Positions 1 through 8,474 are shown, numbered from the stretch's first letter. The stretch: DNA of 64,000 bases from Zhenhengia yiwuensis (GCF_014384995.1 NZ_JACRSY010000003.1:124001-188000), one strand, 5' to 3'. A program made the numbers and translations. Notes: a model not told the origin generated them from the letters alone.

Positions 1-819
1 TTCATGATTATGCCTGTAGGGGCAACATCCTTTAAAGAAGCACTTTGTATGTGTAGTGAGATTTATCACACACTTAAGAAAGTACTTAATGATAAAGGAC
101 TGGCTACAGGGGTAGGAGATGAAGGTGGTTTTGCACCAGACCTTGCAACTTCAGAAGAAGTCCTTACACTTATTGTACTGGCAATCGAAAAAGCTGGCTA
201 TAAGCCAGGAGAAGAAGTACGCATCGCAATGGATGCTGCAGCATCTGAACTTTATAATGATGTAGATGGTAAGTACTATTTCAAAGGCGAAAGCAAAATG
301 AAAGGTACACAAATTGTACGTACATCCGAGGAAATGGTCGATTACTACGAAAATCTTGTGAATCAATTCCCTATCATTTCTATTGAAGATGGTTTAGGGG
401 AAAAAGATTGGGACGGATGGGCACTCCTAAGTGAACGTTTAGGAGACCGTATCCAATTAGTAGGAGACGATTTATTCGTAACCAATACAAGTATCTTGGA
501 AAAAGGTATCCTCAAAAAAGTGGGCAACTCCATTCTTATTAAAGTCAATCAAATTGGTACACTTACTGAAACTTTCAATGCTATTGAGATGGCGAATAGA
601 GCGGGTTATACTGCAGTCGTATCACACCGCTCAGGGGAATCAGAAGATGCTACCATAGCTGATATTGTTGTTGCAGTCAATGCAGGACAAATTAAAACTG
701 GTGCGCCGGCCCGTGCTGATCGTACCGCAAAATATAACCAACTTCTTCGCATAGAAGAAGAGCTTGGTGAAGTAGCTGAATATAGAGGACTTCGTTCTTT
801 CTTCAATCTTACTAGGTAA
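1..819 (+). CDS. eno: Enolase, C-terminal part (cut by window start)
   Basis: Enolase converts 2-phosphoglycerate to phosphoenolpyruvate in glycolysis in the cytoplasm. The open frame runs in from the window edge (first codon is Phe), so about the first 160 residues of a protein of some 430 are missing. The remaining 272 residues carry the SIEDGL segment with Mg-binding acidic residues near residue 128, the ILIKVNQIGT segment with the catalytic lysine, and the SHRSGE loop followed by TGAPARADR. These are diagnostic of enolase. The frame is intact to its stop. A strong hairpin terminator follows, so this is the end of a transcript. Confidence 0.97.
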   Translation, partial: FMIMPVGATSFKEALCMCSEIYHTLKKVLNDKGLATGVGDEGGFAPDLATSEEVLTLIVLAIEKAGYKPGEEVRIAMDAAASELYNDVDGKYYFKGESKMKGTQIVRTSEEMVDYYENLVNQFPIISIEDGLGEKDWDGWALLSERLGDRIQLVGDDLFVTNTSILEKGILKKVGNSILIKVNQIGTLTETFNAIEMANRAGYTAVVSHRSGESEDATIADIVVAVNAGQIKTGAPARADRTAKYNQLLRIEEELGEVAEYRGLRSFFNLTR

Positions 820-857
820 ACACACAAATAAGACGAAGTATCATAAAATAGTGTCAG

Positions 858-896
858 AAAGTGCAGCATACTCATTAGAAGAGTATGCTGCACTTT
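858..896 (+). terminator. Rho-independent terminator after enolase
   Basis: A perfect 16-bp stem (arms 858-873 and 881-896) with a 7-nt loop lies 38 nt after the enolase stop. The T-run is short (TTATT follows). It may also block transcription from the other direction. Confidence 0.85.
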
Positions 897-1100
897 CTTA
901 TTATCTAGAGATTGGGGGGCTCCATGCAGAATAAGGGGTATAGATAAAGGGGCTTTAAGGGATTACTAGGAGAGTAGCATATAGTATAAACTGAAAGTCT
1001 ATATAAACAAGATAGGAAGTTTAGATAAGGTTGATGCAACAAATAAATTCAATTATAATAAATATTAAGAAAATAATTTCTAAGAAAGAAGGACAAAAAA

Positions 1101-2795
1101 ATGAAATTTAAAGAGTTTAAGTATGAAAGACCAGACTTCGAAGTTTTCAAAGAAACTCTCTCTAAAATGACACAAGAACTCAAAAATGCTGATACAAGCC
1201 AAGCACAAATTGAGAAGGTTAAAGAAATTCATCATTATATAAACACCGTTATGACAGAAGCGGATATTGCAACTGTACGTTATACAATCAACACAAAAGA
1301 TGCTTTCTATGAAGGAGAAAGTGATTATTGGGATGAGTATGCTCCAATGTATGGAGAAGTCATCAATAATTTTGAAGCAGCCATGCTGGATTCTCCTTTT
1401 AGAACTGAGTTAGAAGAGGAATTTAGCAAGCAGTATTTTGATATTATGGAAAACTCAAGGCTAACTTTCTCACCAGAGATTATGGAGGAGATGAAGCAAG
1501 AAAATAAACTTGTGACAGAATACAACAAACTCATTGCTTCTGCTGAAATTGAGTTTGAAGGTCAGACTTATAATTTATCAGGCCTTAGACCATTTATGCT
1601 TTCTAAAGATAGAGAGACAAGAAAACGTGCTCATGAAGCATATTTTAGTTTTTTTGAGGCTCATGAGACTAAGATAGATGAATTATTTGATAAGATGGTA
1701 CAAATAAGAGATCAAAAAGCTAAAAAATTAGGCTTTAAAGACTATGTAGAGTTTGGTTATCGTCTTATGAATCGTAATGACTATAATAGAGATATGGTAG
1801 CAAACTACAGAAAACAAGTATTAGAAGATATTGTGCCTGTAGCAAATGAACTTTATGCACGTCAGGCAAAACGTTTAGGACTTGACCATTTAGCTTATTA
1901 TGATGTGGATTTTGAGTTTAATAGTGGAAATGCAACGCCACAAGGAGATTCTACATTTATTTTAGAAAATGGTAAAAAGATGTACAGTGAGCTTTCTCCT
2001 GAGACAAAAGAATTCTTCGACTTTATGACAGAGAATGAACTTTTAGATTTAGAAACTAAACCAGGTAAACAATCAGGAGGATATTGTACATTCTTCCCAG
2101 CTTATAAATCACCATTTATCTTCTCTAACTTTAATGGAACAGCAGGAGATATTGATGTACTTACTCATGAAGCAGGGCATGCCTTCCAAGTGTATCAGTC
2201 AAGATGGATTGAAGTTCCTGGCCTTACTTTCCCAACTTTTGAAAGCTGTGAAATCCACTCAATGAGTATGGAATTTATCACATGGCCTTGGATGGAAAAC
2301 TTCTTTAAACAAGATACAGCTAAATACAAATATGAGCACTTAGGAAGTGCAATTAAATTTATCCCATATGGCATTATTGTAGATGCCTTCCAACACTTCG
2401 TATATGAAAATCCAACAGCTACACCAGCTGAAAGAAAAGCACATTGGAGAGAACTTGAAAAACAATATTTACCACATAAAGATTATAGTGAGTGCGAACT
2501 TTTAGATCGTGGGACATGGTGGTATAAACAAGGCCATATTTTTGCATCACCATTCTACTATATTGACTACACACTTGCTCAAGTATGTGCCCTTCAATTC
2601 TGGGAAAAAATGAATCACGATAGAGAAGCAGGCTGGGCAGATTATATGCGTATTTGTAAACCGGGTGGTACAAAGTCATTCTTACAATTAGTAGAACTGG
2701 CAAATCTTAAGTCACCATTTGAAGATGGTTGTATTAAGAGTGTTATTGGTGAAGCCAGAAACTATCTAATGCAGATTGATGATAGTAAGTTATAG
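1101..2795 (+). CDS. M3-family oligoendopeptidase (PepF-like)
   Basis: Predicted cytoplasmic zinc metallopeptidase that cleaves short peptides; it belongs to the M3 (oligoendopeptidase F/thimet) family. It is 564 residues long, usual for the M3 branch found in clostridia. The zinc site is visible: HEAGH at residues 356-360 inside LTHEAGHAF, with a likely third ligand Glu at about 384 (FESCEIHSMSMEF). There is no signal peptide. The start has a purine-rich ribosome site (AGAAAGAAGGA) about 7 nt upstream. It seems monocistronic: the eno terminator lies upstream and a new promoter downstream. Exact peptide specificity cannot be read from sequence. Confidence 0.92.
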   Translation: MKFKEFKYERPDFEVFKETLSKMTQELKNADTSQAQIEKVKEIHHYINTVMTEADIATVRYTINTKDAFYEGESDYWDEYAPMYGEVINNFEAAMLDSPFRTELEEEFSKQYFDIMENSRLTFSPEIMEEMKQENKLVTEYNKLIASAEIEFEGQTYNLSGLRPFMLSKDRETRKRAHEAYFSFFEAHETKIDELFDKMVQIRDQKAKKLGFKDYVEFGYRLMNRNDYNRDMVANYRKQVLEDIVPVANELYARQAKRLGLDHLAYYDVDFEFNSGNATPQGDSTFILENGKKMYSELSPETKEFFDFMTENELLDLETKPGKQSGGYCTFFPAYKSPFIFSNFNGTAGDIDVLTHEAGHAFQVYQSRWIEVPGLTFPTFESCEIHSMSMEFITWPWMENFFKQDTAKYKYEHLGSAIKFIPYGIIVDAFQHFVYENPTATPAERKAHWRELEKQYLPHKDYSECELLDRGTWWYKQGHIFASPFYYIDYTLAQVCALQFWEKMNHDREAGWADYMRICKPGGTKSFLQLVELANLKSPFEDGCIKSVIGEARNYLMQIDDSKL

Positions 2796-2864
2796 AAAAA
2801 GATTAGCTGTGTGCTGTCTATAATAAGTGATTATTTATAAGCAAATAAACATAGTGAAAATAAA

Positions 2865-2893
2865 TTGACAAATTTGAGTGAAAATTATATAAT
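2865..2893 (+). promoter_or_regulatory. Consensus sigma-A promoter
   Basis: TTGACA at 2865-2870, a 17-bp spacer, and TATAAT at 2888-2893: an exact match to the vegetative consensus with optimal spacing. It lies 47 nt before a 20-codon ORF with a good ribosome site. This is the strongest-looking promoter in the window. Confidence 0.88.
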
Positions 2894-2939
2894 TTATTTA
2901 ACAGACTACATTAATAAAAAATGAAATGAGGTGATTAAT

Positions 2940-3002
2940 ATGACAACTATATATTTAAATAGAACGGATGCCATGTTAAACACCTATAAAATGGAATTTT
3001 AA
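2940..3002 (+). CDS. 20-codon leader ORF or microprotein
   Basis: A short frame (ATG at 2940, TAA at 3000-3002) has an AGGTG ribosome site 6 nt upstream and sits behind a perfect consensus promoter. It begins MTTIYLNRTD and has no recognisable domain, signal peptide or amino-acid run. A rho-independent terminator follows 33 nt later, and then the ATPase gene at 3134. Bases 2964-2972 inside the ORF can pair with the left arm of that terminator (3040-3050, with a 2-nt bulge). This is the arrangement of a leader peptide that controls read-through into the downstream gene. It could instead be an independent microprotein. Translation is inferred, not shown. Confidence 0.5.
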   Translation: MTTIYLNRTDAMLNTYKMEF

Positions 3003-3034
3003 TACTTTTTATTAGTGTTAATTGAACGTATTTT

Positions 3035-3068
3035 AAAAAGGCGTATCCGTATAAGGATGCGCCTTTTT
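3035..3068 (+). terminator. Terminator/possible attenuator before the ATPase gene
   Basis: A 14-bp stem (3035-3048 with 3055-3068, one G-U pair) with a 6-nt loop ends in a T5 run. It lies between the 20-codon ORF and the gene at 3134. Its left arm has an alternative partner inside the short ORF (2964-2972), so it may act as a conditional terminator. Confidence 0.85.
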
Positions 3069-3133
3069 GTATGTATAGTTGTCCTAAGATGATGTGTCTA
3101 TTAAAAATAGAATGATGTCTAGGAGGATGTTTA

Positions 3134-4771
3134 ATGAAGAGGTTCAGATCTATTATTCTACCTATGCAAGGGCATAGTAAAAGTCAGTTGCATTGGCTTT
3201 ATAATACAGCTTCTAATATTGAAGAAAAAGAAAAAATTTTTTCATATGAAGGTTTTAAGTTCTGGTTTGCTGGAAGGGGGCATCGTACCCCAGAAAAATT
3301 GTTGTTATATGTGGAGATTCCAGCTGCATTGGTAGGGGAGAGGGTAATAAGTAATATGGTACCTTTAGAAAGTTATTTACTAAGCTATCTTTCCCCCATT
3401 ATTAATGATTTAAGTAAAGAATATGTAAATACAGCTAAAAATGTACGAGAAAAAGCACAATTTTCAGCTCAAACAGTAAATGAACATGTTATTAAGCGTA
3501 ATGGGATGGTCTATGATAGTGATACACAATGCTTTATCTTTAAAATTAATTTTACTGTACCCCTTGTGAATGCATTGTCAGTTAATGCGAAATTGGCTAT
3601 TAAATCTATACAGGATATTTTAGCGCATATGAAAGATGCAATGAAGCTGCTTAATAAAGAAGAGATTGAAAGGCATCTTTTAACCTATTCAAAGCAACAA
3701 CAAATTCGTCAGTATATTAAGCAGAACCATTTTTGTGTATTTGTTGCAGATGGCAGTATATTACCAAGGGATAATGGTACAAACAAAACAATGAAAAATG
3801 TTATTCCCTTTAACTCGCCTAAAGATTTACGTATAAACATACCATTTTTAGATGGTACAAGTATTTCAGGTATGGGAATTAAGCAAGGTGTAACCGTTAT
3901 AACTGGAGGGGGATACTCAGGTAAATCAACCTTACTTAATGCTATAGAAATGGGTATTTATAATCATGTACCAGGTGATGGGCGTGAGTTTGTAATTACA
4001 GATGATACAGCGCTTAAAATATATGCAGAAGATGGTAGGCCTGTTCATAACATAGACTTGTCGCCATTTTTTAAGTATTTGCCTAATGGTATAGAGATTG
4101 ATAGGTTTTCAACACTTCATGCTAGTGGAAGTGTATCCCAGGCAGTAAATATTATTGAAGCTATGGGTGGGAAAAGTAGATTATTACTTATTGATGAAGA
4201 TAGAAGTGCTACTAATTTTATGATTCGAGATGCTAATATACGAAAAATAGTAAAACGTGAGCCTATTATACCATTTACAGATAGAGTTCGTGGGCTGTAT
4301 ACGGAAAGAGAGGTCTCTACTATTTTGGTAATTGGTAGTTCAACTGAATATCTAAGTTATGCTGATACAGTTATCTTAATGGATGATTATATTGCTAGAA
4401 ATATAACAGATAAGGTAAAAACACTTGACTTAGCAGAGTGCAGGGTGGAAGAAACAAGGGCAAAATGGATGGAAAAAAGGTATCTGATTCCAAAGCAAAC
4501 CTATGAGCCATTTATTTATTTTAATTATATTTCTAATGAAAATACAAAGAAAATTATCCTTGACGAATACAATGCAGATATTACCTTGCTAACTGCATTA
4601 ACCTCAGAAAATCAATTAAATACACTGACATACATGATGGAACGTCTTTTAACAGAGCAAAATTCGGATAGGGCTGACTTAATGGAGGTCATATATAAAC
4701 TTTTTGAGGACATGTATTTAAATCAAATAGGTGAGCCTTCTACATCATTTAATTTTAAGATGGAATCATAG
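3134..4771 (+). CDS. Predicted ATPase of the ABC class (COG3044 type)
   Basis: A 545-residue cytoplasmic protein resembling the stand-alone 'predicted ABC-class ATPase' family, whose function is not known. Visible features are a Walker A-like GGGYSGKST at about residues 257-265 and a Walker B-like RLLLIDEDRSA at about 347-357. There are no membrane spans. It starts at an ATG preceded by an AGGAGG site 6 nt upstream. A terminator sits just ahead, so expression may depend on read-through from the promoter at 2865 or on a weaker promoter not recognised here. It is not an ABC-F ribosome-protection protein: it lacks two ABC cassettes and their linker. Function is left open. Confidence 0.8.
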   Translation: MKRFRSIILPMQGHSKSQLHWLYNTASNIEEKEKIFSYEGFKFWFAGRGHRTPEKLLLYVEIPAALVGERVISNMVPLESYLLSYLSPIINDLSKEYVNTAKNVREKAQFSAQTVNEHVIKRNGMVYDSDTQCFIFKINFTVPLVNALSVNAKLAIKSIQDILAHMKDAMKLLNKEEIERHLLTYSKQQQIRQYIKQNHFCVFVADGSILPRDNGTNKTMKNVIPFNSPKDLRINIPFLDGTSISGMGIKQGVTVITGGGYSGKSTLLNAIEMGIYNHVPGDGREFVITDDTALKIYAEDGRPVHNIDLSPFFKYLPNGIEIDRFSTLHASGSVSQAVNIIEAMGGKSRLLLIDEDRSATNFMIRDANIRKIVKREPIIPFTDRVRGLYTEREVSTILVIGSSTEYLSYADTVILMDDYIARNITDKVKTLDLAECRVEETRAKWMEKRYLIPKQTYEPFIYFNYISNENTKKIILDEYNADITLLTALTSENQLNTLTYMMERLLTEQNSDRADLMEVIYKLFEDMYLNQIGEPSTSFNFKMES

Positions 4772-4928
4772 TTTGAGGCGGTACGTCCTATAGATGTATT
4801 TTGCTGTGTAAGTAGAATGCGCGGGTTAAGCTTTATGAATGAAAAATGATATTTAAAAAGTTCTAGATTATATGTAATCCTTATGTTCTAGAAGGATTTA
4901 GGGATAGATGTAAAGAATCTTTGTTATA

Positions 4929-4957
4929 TTGCAATTAGGATAAGCCTATGCTATGAT
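4929..4957 (+). promoter_or_regulatory. Promoter for secG
   Basis: TTGCAA (4929-4934), 17-bp spacer, TATGAT (4952-4957), with an extended -10 TG at 4949-4950. It lies 36 nt before the secG start. Good match to a vegetative promoter. Confidence 0.7.
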
Positions 4958-4993
4958 AGAAAGAGCGTAAAACGTATTTAAGGAGGCAAAGCC

Positions 4994-5230
4994 ATGGATA
5001 TTTTACAAATGGTTGTTGCAGGAGTTTACGTATTAGCAGCGATTGCTATTATCGTTGTTGTATTACTCCAAGAAGGTAAATCTGCAGGACTTGGTGCAGC
5101 TTTCGCAACAAATCAAGAGAGTTACTGGAATAAAAATAAAAAACATACTTTAGAGGGTAGATTTGAGCTTTGGACAAAAATCACTGCAGGTGTTTTTGTT
5201 GTATTAGCAATCGTTTTAAATATCATCTAA
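4994..5230 (+). CDS. secG: Preprotein translocase subunit SecG
   Basis: SecG is the small helper subunit of the SecYEG channel in the cytoplasmic membrane. The 78-residue product has two hydrophobic helices (about residues 4-25 and 57-78) joined by a polar loop. The loop carries the family pattern VVLLQEGKSAGLGAAF at the end of the first helix. An AAGGAGG site lies 9 nt before the ATG. In many Firmicutes secG is followed directly by rnr and smpB. Here gapN, an insertion sequence and a kinase-like gene lie between secG and rnr, and no smpB follows rnr within the window. Confidence 0.93.
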   Translation: MDILQMVVAGVYVLAAIAIIVVVLLQEGKSAGLGAAFATNQESYWNKNKKHTLEGRFELWTKITAGVFVVLAIVLNII

Positions 5231-5235
5231 AGGAA

Positions 5236-5262
5236 AGGAGCTACTTAGGTAGCTCTTTTTTT
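5236..5262 (+). terminator. Terminator after secG
   Basis: Stem GAGCTAC/GTAGCTC (5238-5244 with 5249-5255), a 4-nt loop, then a T-run. It begins a few bases after the secG stop. Confidence 0.9.
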
Positions 5263-5315
5263 GTGCAGAAAAATATATGAAAAACGACAAAAAGTTATTA
5301 AATAATAATTTTTAT

Positions 5316-5345
5316 TTGCATCATAAGACAAAGTTTGCATATAAT
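5316..5345 (+). promoter_or_regulatory. Promoter for gapN
   Basis: TTGCAT (5316-5321), 18-bp spacer, TATAAT (5340-5345), located 32 nt before the gapN ATG. No operator is evident. Confidence 0.6.
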
Positions 5346-5377
5346 AAAAGAGAAAAGCAATTTATTTGGAGGTTAAT

Positions 5378-6844
5378 ATGTTTCAAGTCATTAGAGATAA
5401 AGATAATTGTTACTATAATAGTGTAGATGGAAGTTGGAAACCTTCTAGAACAGGTAAAACCATTAAAATTTTTTCACCTATAGACGGCCAGTTTATTGGT
5501 ATGGTGCCAAGTATGACAACTGAAGAAGTAGATGAGGTTATGGCATCAGCTAAGGCTGCGCAAAAAACTTGGAAAGAAACACCTCTTATTGAGCGTGCGA
5601 AAGTGCTTAATCAAGCAGCTTTCTTATTAAGAGAACATAAAGAAGAAATTGCTAAAGTTCTTGTTAGGGAAATTGCTAAAGATATTAAATCAAGTATTGC
5701 AGAAGTAGAACGTACGGCGGACTTCCTTCTCTTTACAGCAGATGCAGCTAAGCAGATGAAAGGTGAAATGTTACAAGCAGATGCTTTCCCAGGTTATGGC
5801 ACAAATAAAATGTCCTTTATTAGCCGTGAACCGCTAGGAACAGTACTTGCTATTTCGCCTTTCAACTATCCAGTTAACCTATCTACTTCTAAAATTGCAC
5901 CTGCTTTAGTAGGTGGAAATACAGTAGTGCTTAAGCCACCTACACAAGGGTCTATCAGTACACTCCACCTTGTAAGAATCTTTGAAATGGCAGGCGTTCC
6001 AAAGGGAGTGCTGAATACTGTAACAGGTAGAGGGAGTGAAATTGGTGATTATGTGGTAACACATAAAGATGTTGATTTTATCAACTTTACAGGTAGTACA
6101 GAAATTGGTCAGCATTTAGCAAGTATTTCTACTATGAAACCACTTCTTATGGAACTTGGTGGTAAGGATGCAGCTATTGTATTAGACGATGCAGACTTAG
6201 ATTGGGCAGCAAGCAATATTGTATCAGGTGCTTTCTCTTACTCAGGACAACGTTGTACAGCTGTTAAGCGTGTGTTAGTAGATGAAAAGGTAGGGGATAC
6301 ACTGGTAGAGAAAATAAAAGAAAAAGTAGATAAGCTTGTAGTGGGTGATCCATTTGATGAAAAGACAGTCATTGTACCACTGATTTCATCTGCTTCAGCA
6401 GACTTCGTAGAAGAACTTATAAAAGATGCTCTCGATAAAGGTGGCAAGCTTCTTGCAGGTGGTAAACGTGAAGGGAATACGATCTATCCAACACTTATTG
6501 ACCATGTAACTGAAGAAATGAGACTGGCATGGGAAGAACCTTTTGGGCCAGTGTTGCCAATTATTAGAGTAAAGGATATAGATGAAGCAATAAGAATTGC
6601 TAATGAATCTGAATATGGACTTCAATCTTCTGTATTTACAAAGAACATTGATAAAGCCTTTGGTATTGCAAGAAGATTAGAAGTTGGAACAGTTCAAATT
6701 AACAATAAGACAGAAAGAGGACCAGATCACTTCCCATTCTTAGGGGTTAAATCATCTGGTATGGGTACACAAGGTATTCGTTATAGTATTGAAGCTATGA
6801 CAAGACCAAAAGCAACAGTTCTTAATCTTATAGATCACATATAA
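5378..6844 (+). CDS. gapN: NADP-dependent non-phosphorylating glyceraldehyde-3-phosphate dehydrogenase
   Basis: Aldehyde dehydrogenase superfamily enzyme of the GapN branch. It oxidises glyceraldehyde-3-phosphate directly to 3-phosphoglycerate, making NADPH and bypassing substrate-level ATP formation. The 488-residue product shows the ALDH signature MELGGKDA with the general-base Glu near residue 258, and the catalytic Cys in SGQRCTAVKR near 292. The N-terminal MFQVIRDKDNCYYNS and C-terminal GIRYSIEAMTRPK segments are typical of GapN. An in-frame TTG at 5366 overlaps the GGAGG ribosome site, so ATG 5378 is preferred. Its terminator has been split by an insertion sequence beginning 16 nt after the stop codon. 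Confidence 0.9.
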   Translation: MFQVIRDKDNCYYNSVDGSWKPSRTGKTIKIFSPIDGQFIGMVPSMTTEEVDEVMASAKAAQKTWKETPLIERAKVLNQAAFLLREHKEEIAKVLVREIAKDIKSSIAEVERTADFLLFTADAAKQMKGEMLQADAFPGYGTNKMSFISREPLGTVLAISPFNYPVNLSTSKIAPALVGGNTVVLKPPTQGSISTLHLVRIFEMAGVPKGVLNTVTGRGSEIGDYVVTHKDVDFINFTGSTEIGQHLASISTMKPLLMELGGKDAAIVLDDADLDWAASNIVSGAFSYSGQRCTAVKRVLVDEKVGDTLVEKIKEKVDKLVVGDPFDEKTVIVPLISSASADFVEELIKDALDKGGKLLAGGKREGNTIYPTLIDHVTEEMRLAWEEPFGPVLPIIRVKDIDEAIRIANESEYGLQSSVFTKNIDKAFGIARRLEVGTVQINNKTERGPDHFPFLGVKSSGMGTQGIRYSIEAMTRPKATVLNLIDHI

Positions 6845-6849
6845 AAAAA

Positions 6850-6860
6850 GGCCTTAGGGT
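6850..6860 (+). repeat. Target-site duplication, left copy (11 bp)
   Basis: GGCCTTAGGGT occurs at 6850-6860 and again at 8259-8269, immediately outside the inverted ends of the insertion sequence. A duplication of 10-12 bp is usual for IS4-family elements of the IS231 type. Confidence 0.9.
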
Positions 6861-6936
6861 TTTAGTGTTGCATTAAAATAAAATCTACTTGTTGACAACG
6901 CTTACGCTTATAGATGCCACTCTTTGACAGTAAAAA

Positions 6937-6996
6937 AATAAGCCTCCATGTGGTTTAATTATGTTTCCGATACATAATCCACAGGAGGCTTATTTT
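6937..6996 (+). promoter_or_regulatory. Hairpin masking the transposase ribosome binding site
   Basis: AATAAGCCTCC (6937-6947) pairs with GGAGGCTTATT (6984-6994), with further pairing of TGTGG to CCACA inside. The right arm contains the AGGAGG ribosome site (6983-6988) for the transposase ATG at 6998. On transcripts entering from outside, the site would be hidden. A promoter inside the element starting within or after the left arm would leave it free. Such protection against read-through is known for IS10 and related elements. Confidence 0.75.
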
Positions 6997-6997
6997 T

Positions 6998-8108
6998 ATG
7001 TTACAAACTCATACTAAACTAGTATTCACAGAATTAATAGGGGAAATTTCAGCCAGTTTCCTTGAAAGCACTATCAAAAAATATGATGGGAATTACAGAA
7101 CTCAACACTTTGATACGGAGTCACATCTCTACAGTCTCCTTTATTCCAATTTTAGGAACTGTAAAAGTTTAAGGGAACTTCAGACTGAGCTATCTTCTAA
7201 CCAAAAGCTCAATCACTTAATCAATGTTCCAAGCCTTTCACAGTTTTCAAGAAAAAATGCCCTGAGGGATTATAGAATTTTTGAAGATATTTTCTATCAC
7301 CTTATGAATAAAGCTAAAAGGCATTTTGGTGAGGTTAATCTTTTTAAAGACAAGTTTCCCATCAAGATTATGGATGCTAGTGTGATCCTAGTCGCACTCA
7401 AGTTGGCACCTCATCTGCAAATGGACAAGGATCATGCAGGTATTAAGTTTAACACACTCTTTAATGGTGAATTCCCTGAAAAAATAAACATCTGCAAGAG
7501 CAAAGTTAATGATAGACGCTGTAAGGACGGGTTGATAGAAGATACTGGTTGTATCTATCTGTTTGACAGAGGCTATTATGACTACAAATGGTATGACCAA
7601 CTTACAGACAAAGGCATCAAGTTTGTTACACGAGGGGTTAAGAATGCAGTGGTCATGGATGAGGAATTTTTAGGATCAGAGAAAGAAAAGGATATTTACG
7701 ATTCTATCATTCGAATGGGGACTACCGTTAGCAACAAGCTGACAGTTCACAAGTACCGGGAGGTAATGACTTTTACAGAGGATGGTGAACCTATTACCTT
7801 TATTACCAACATCTTTGACCTTACAAAAGAAGAAATCATCTTACTGTACAAAAAAACGATGGGAAATAGAACTTTTCTTCAAATGGATTAAGCAAAATCT
7901 ACGAATTAAGAAATTCATTGGGTATAATGAGCATGCCATAAAGATTCAAATATTCTCAGCTCTTATCACGTACATGCTCATTTATTTAAAATGCAAGATA
8001 TATAGACAAAATGTGAAATACGAAATGCTGAAGATTACAAGAATACTTCGTTTAAATTTGCTAGAAATTTGGGATGATAGGCTTCAGGCACAACTTTGTG
8101 TGACATAG
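6998..8108 (+). pseudogene. IS4-family transposase, interrupted by a frameshift in an A7 run
   Basis: DDE-type transposase of the IS4 family. The first part (297 codons from ATG 6998) holds two Asp-containing motifs, MDASVI and FDRGYYDY. Its frame ends at 7891. The continuation in another frame runs to the stop at 8108 and carries RWEIELFFKWIK. Reading tac-aaa-aaa-cga across the seven A residues at 7850-7856, with one A skipped, restores the family's Y-(2)-R-(3)-E-(6)-K motif and a product of about 370 residues. The shift lies exactly before the catalytic Glu. It is either an inactivating one-base insertion, or a site where slippage or +1 frameshifting gives a little active enzyme. Confidence 0.85.
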
Positions 8109-8181
8109 GCCCTATAAAAAATGAATCTAAGTTCAAGTAACTACGCCATAAGTCTATACTTTTTTAGGTATTTGCCCATGG

Positions 8182-8223
8182 CAAAAGGGTGAGAATCAAC
8201 ATTGCTTGATTTTCACCCTTTTG
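8182..8223 (+). terminator. Strong hairpin near the right end of the IS
   Basis: An 18-bp stem (8182-8199 with 8206-8223, one G-U pair) with a 6-nt loop. It lies after the transposase stop, 35 bp from the right inverted end. It would act as a terminator for the transposase mRNA and, being symmetrical, would also weaken transcription entering from the right. Confidence 0.7.
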
Positions 8224-8258
8224 TCAATATGCATATATTTCATAAATGCAACACTAAA

Positions 8259-8269
8259 GGCCTTAGGGT
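8259..8269 (+). repeat. Target-site duplication, right copy (11 bp)
   Basis: Second copy of GGCCTTAGGGT, identical to 6850-6860, directly outside the right inverted end. It is followed by CTCTTTTTT, the right half of the original gapN terminator. Confidence 0.9.
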
Positions 8270-8465
8270 CTCTTTTTTATATTTTAGAGATGCTCTAAGT
8301 TTTTAGAATATAAAGGGGGATGGGGGTATTCTCGGTTTCTTTAAGGAGAGTGTACTTCTCACTACTGAATGGAACTTAAAGCTTCTAGCAGAAGAAATGT
8401 GAAGATAGCTAGCTTATTGTGAAATATTTTAAATAGTATATAATGATGCAAAAATAGCTTGTTTA

Positions 8466-8474
8466 TGCTATAAT
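8466..8474 (+). promoter_or_regulatory. Extended -10 promoter for the cytidylate-kinase-like gene
   Basis: TGCTATAAT, an extended -10 element, lies 69 nt before the ATG at 8544. A second possible promoter, TTGTGA-16-TATAAT (8417-8444), lies just upstream. The rest of the stretch between the IS and this gene shows nothing else recognisable. Confidence 0.5.

Larger units (their letters stand above)
6861..8258 (+). mobile_element. IS4-family insertion sequence, complete (1398 bp)
   Basis: The ends form a 14-bp perfect inverted repeat (TTTAGTGTTGCATT at 6861-6874 and its complement at 8245-8258), flanked by an 11-bp direct repeat of the target. One transposase frame, interrupted by a single-base shift, fills most of the element. 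A long hairpin covers the transposase ribosome site and another strong hairpin lies near the right end. Joining the two flanks restores a short hairpin plus T-run after gapN, so the element landed in the gapN terminator. Intact ends and an identical target duplication point to a fairly recent insertion. Confidence 0.92.

Noticed and set aside
151..893. Minus-strand open frames within the enolase gene and similar frames opposite other genes
   Set aside because: They mirror the codon pattern of the real genes, have no ribosome sites and resemble no protein family.
3134..4771. ABC-F type antibiotic-resistance ATPase
   Set aside because: There is only one Walker A/B pair and no linker between twin ABC domains, so it does not fit ABC-F despite the leader-like upstream region.
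6938..6997. The hairpin in front of the transposase as a factor-independent terminator
   Set aside because: The right arm is followed by T-rich bases, but it contains the transposase ribosome site, and masking of that site explains it better.
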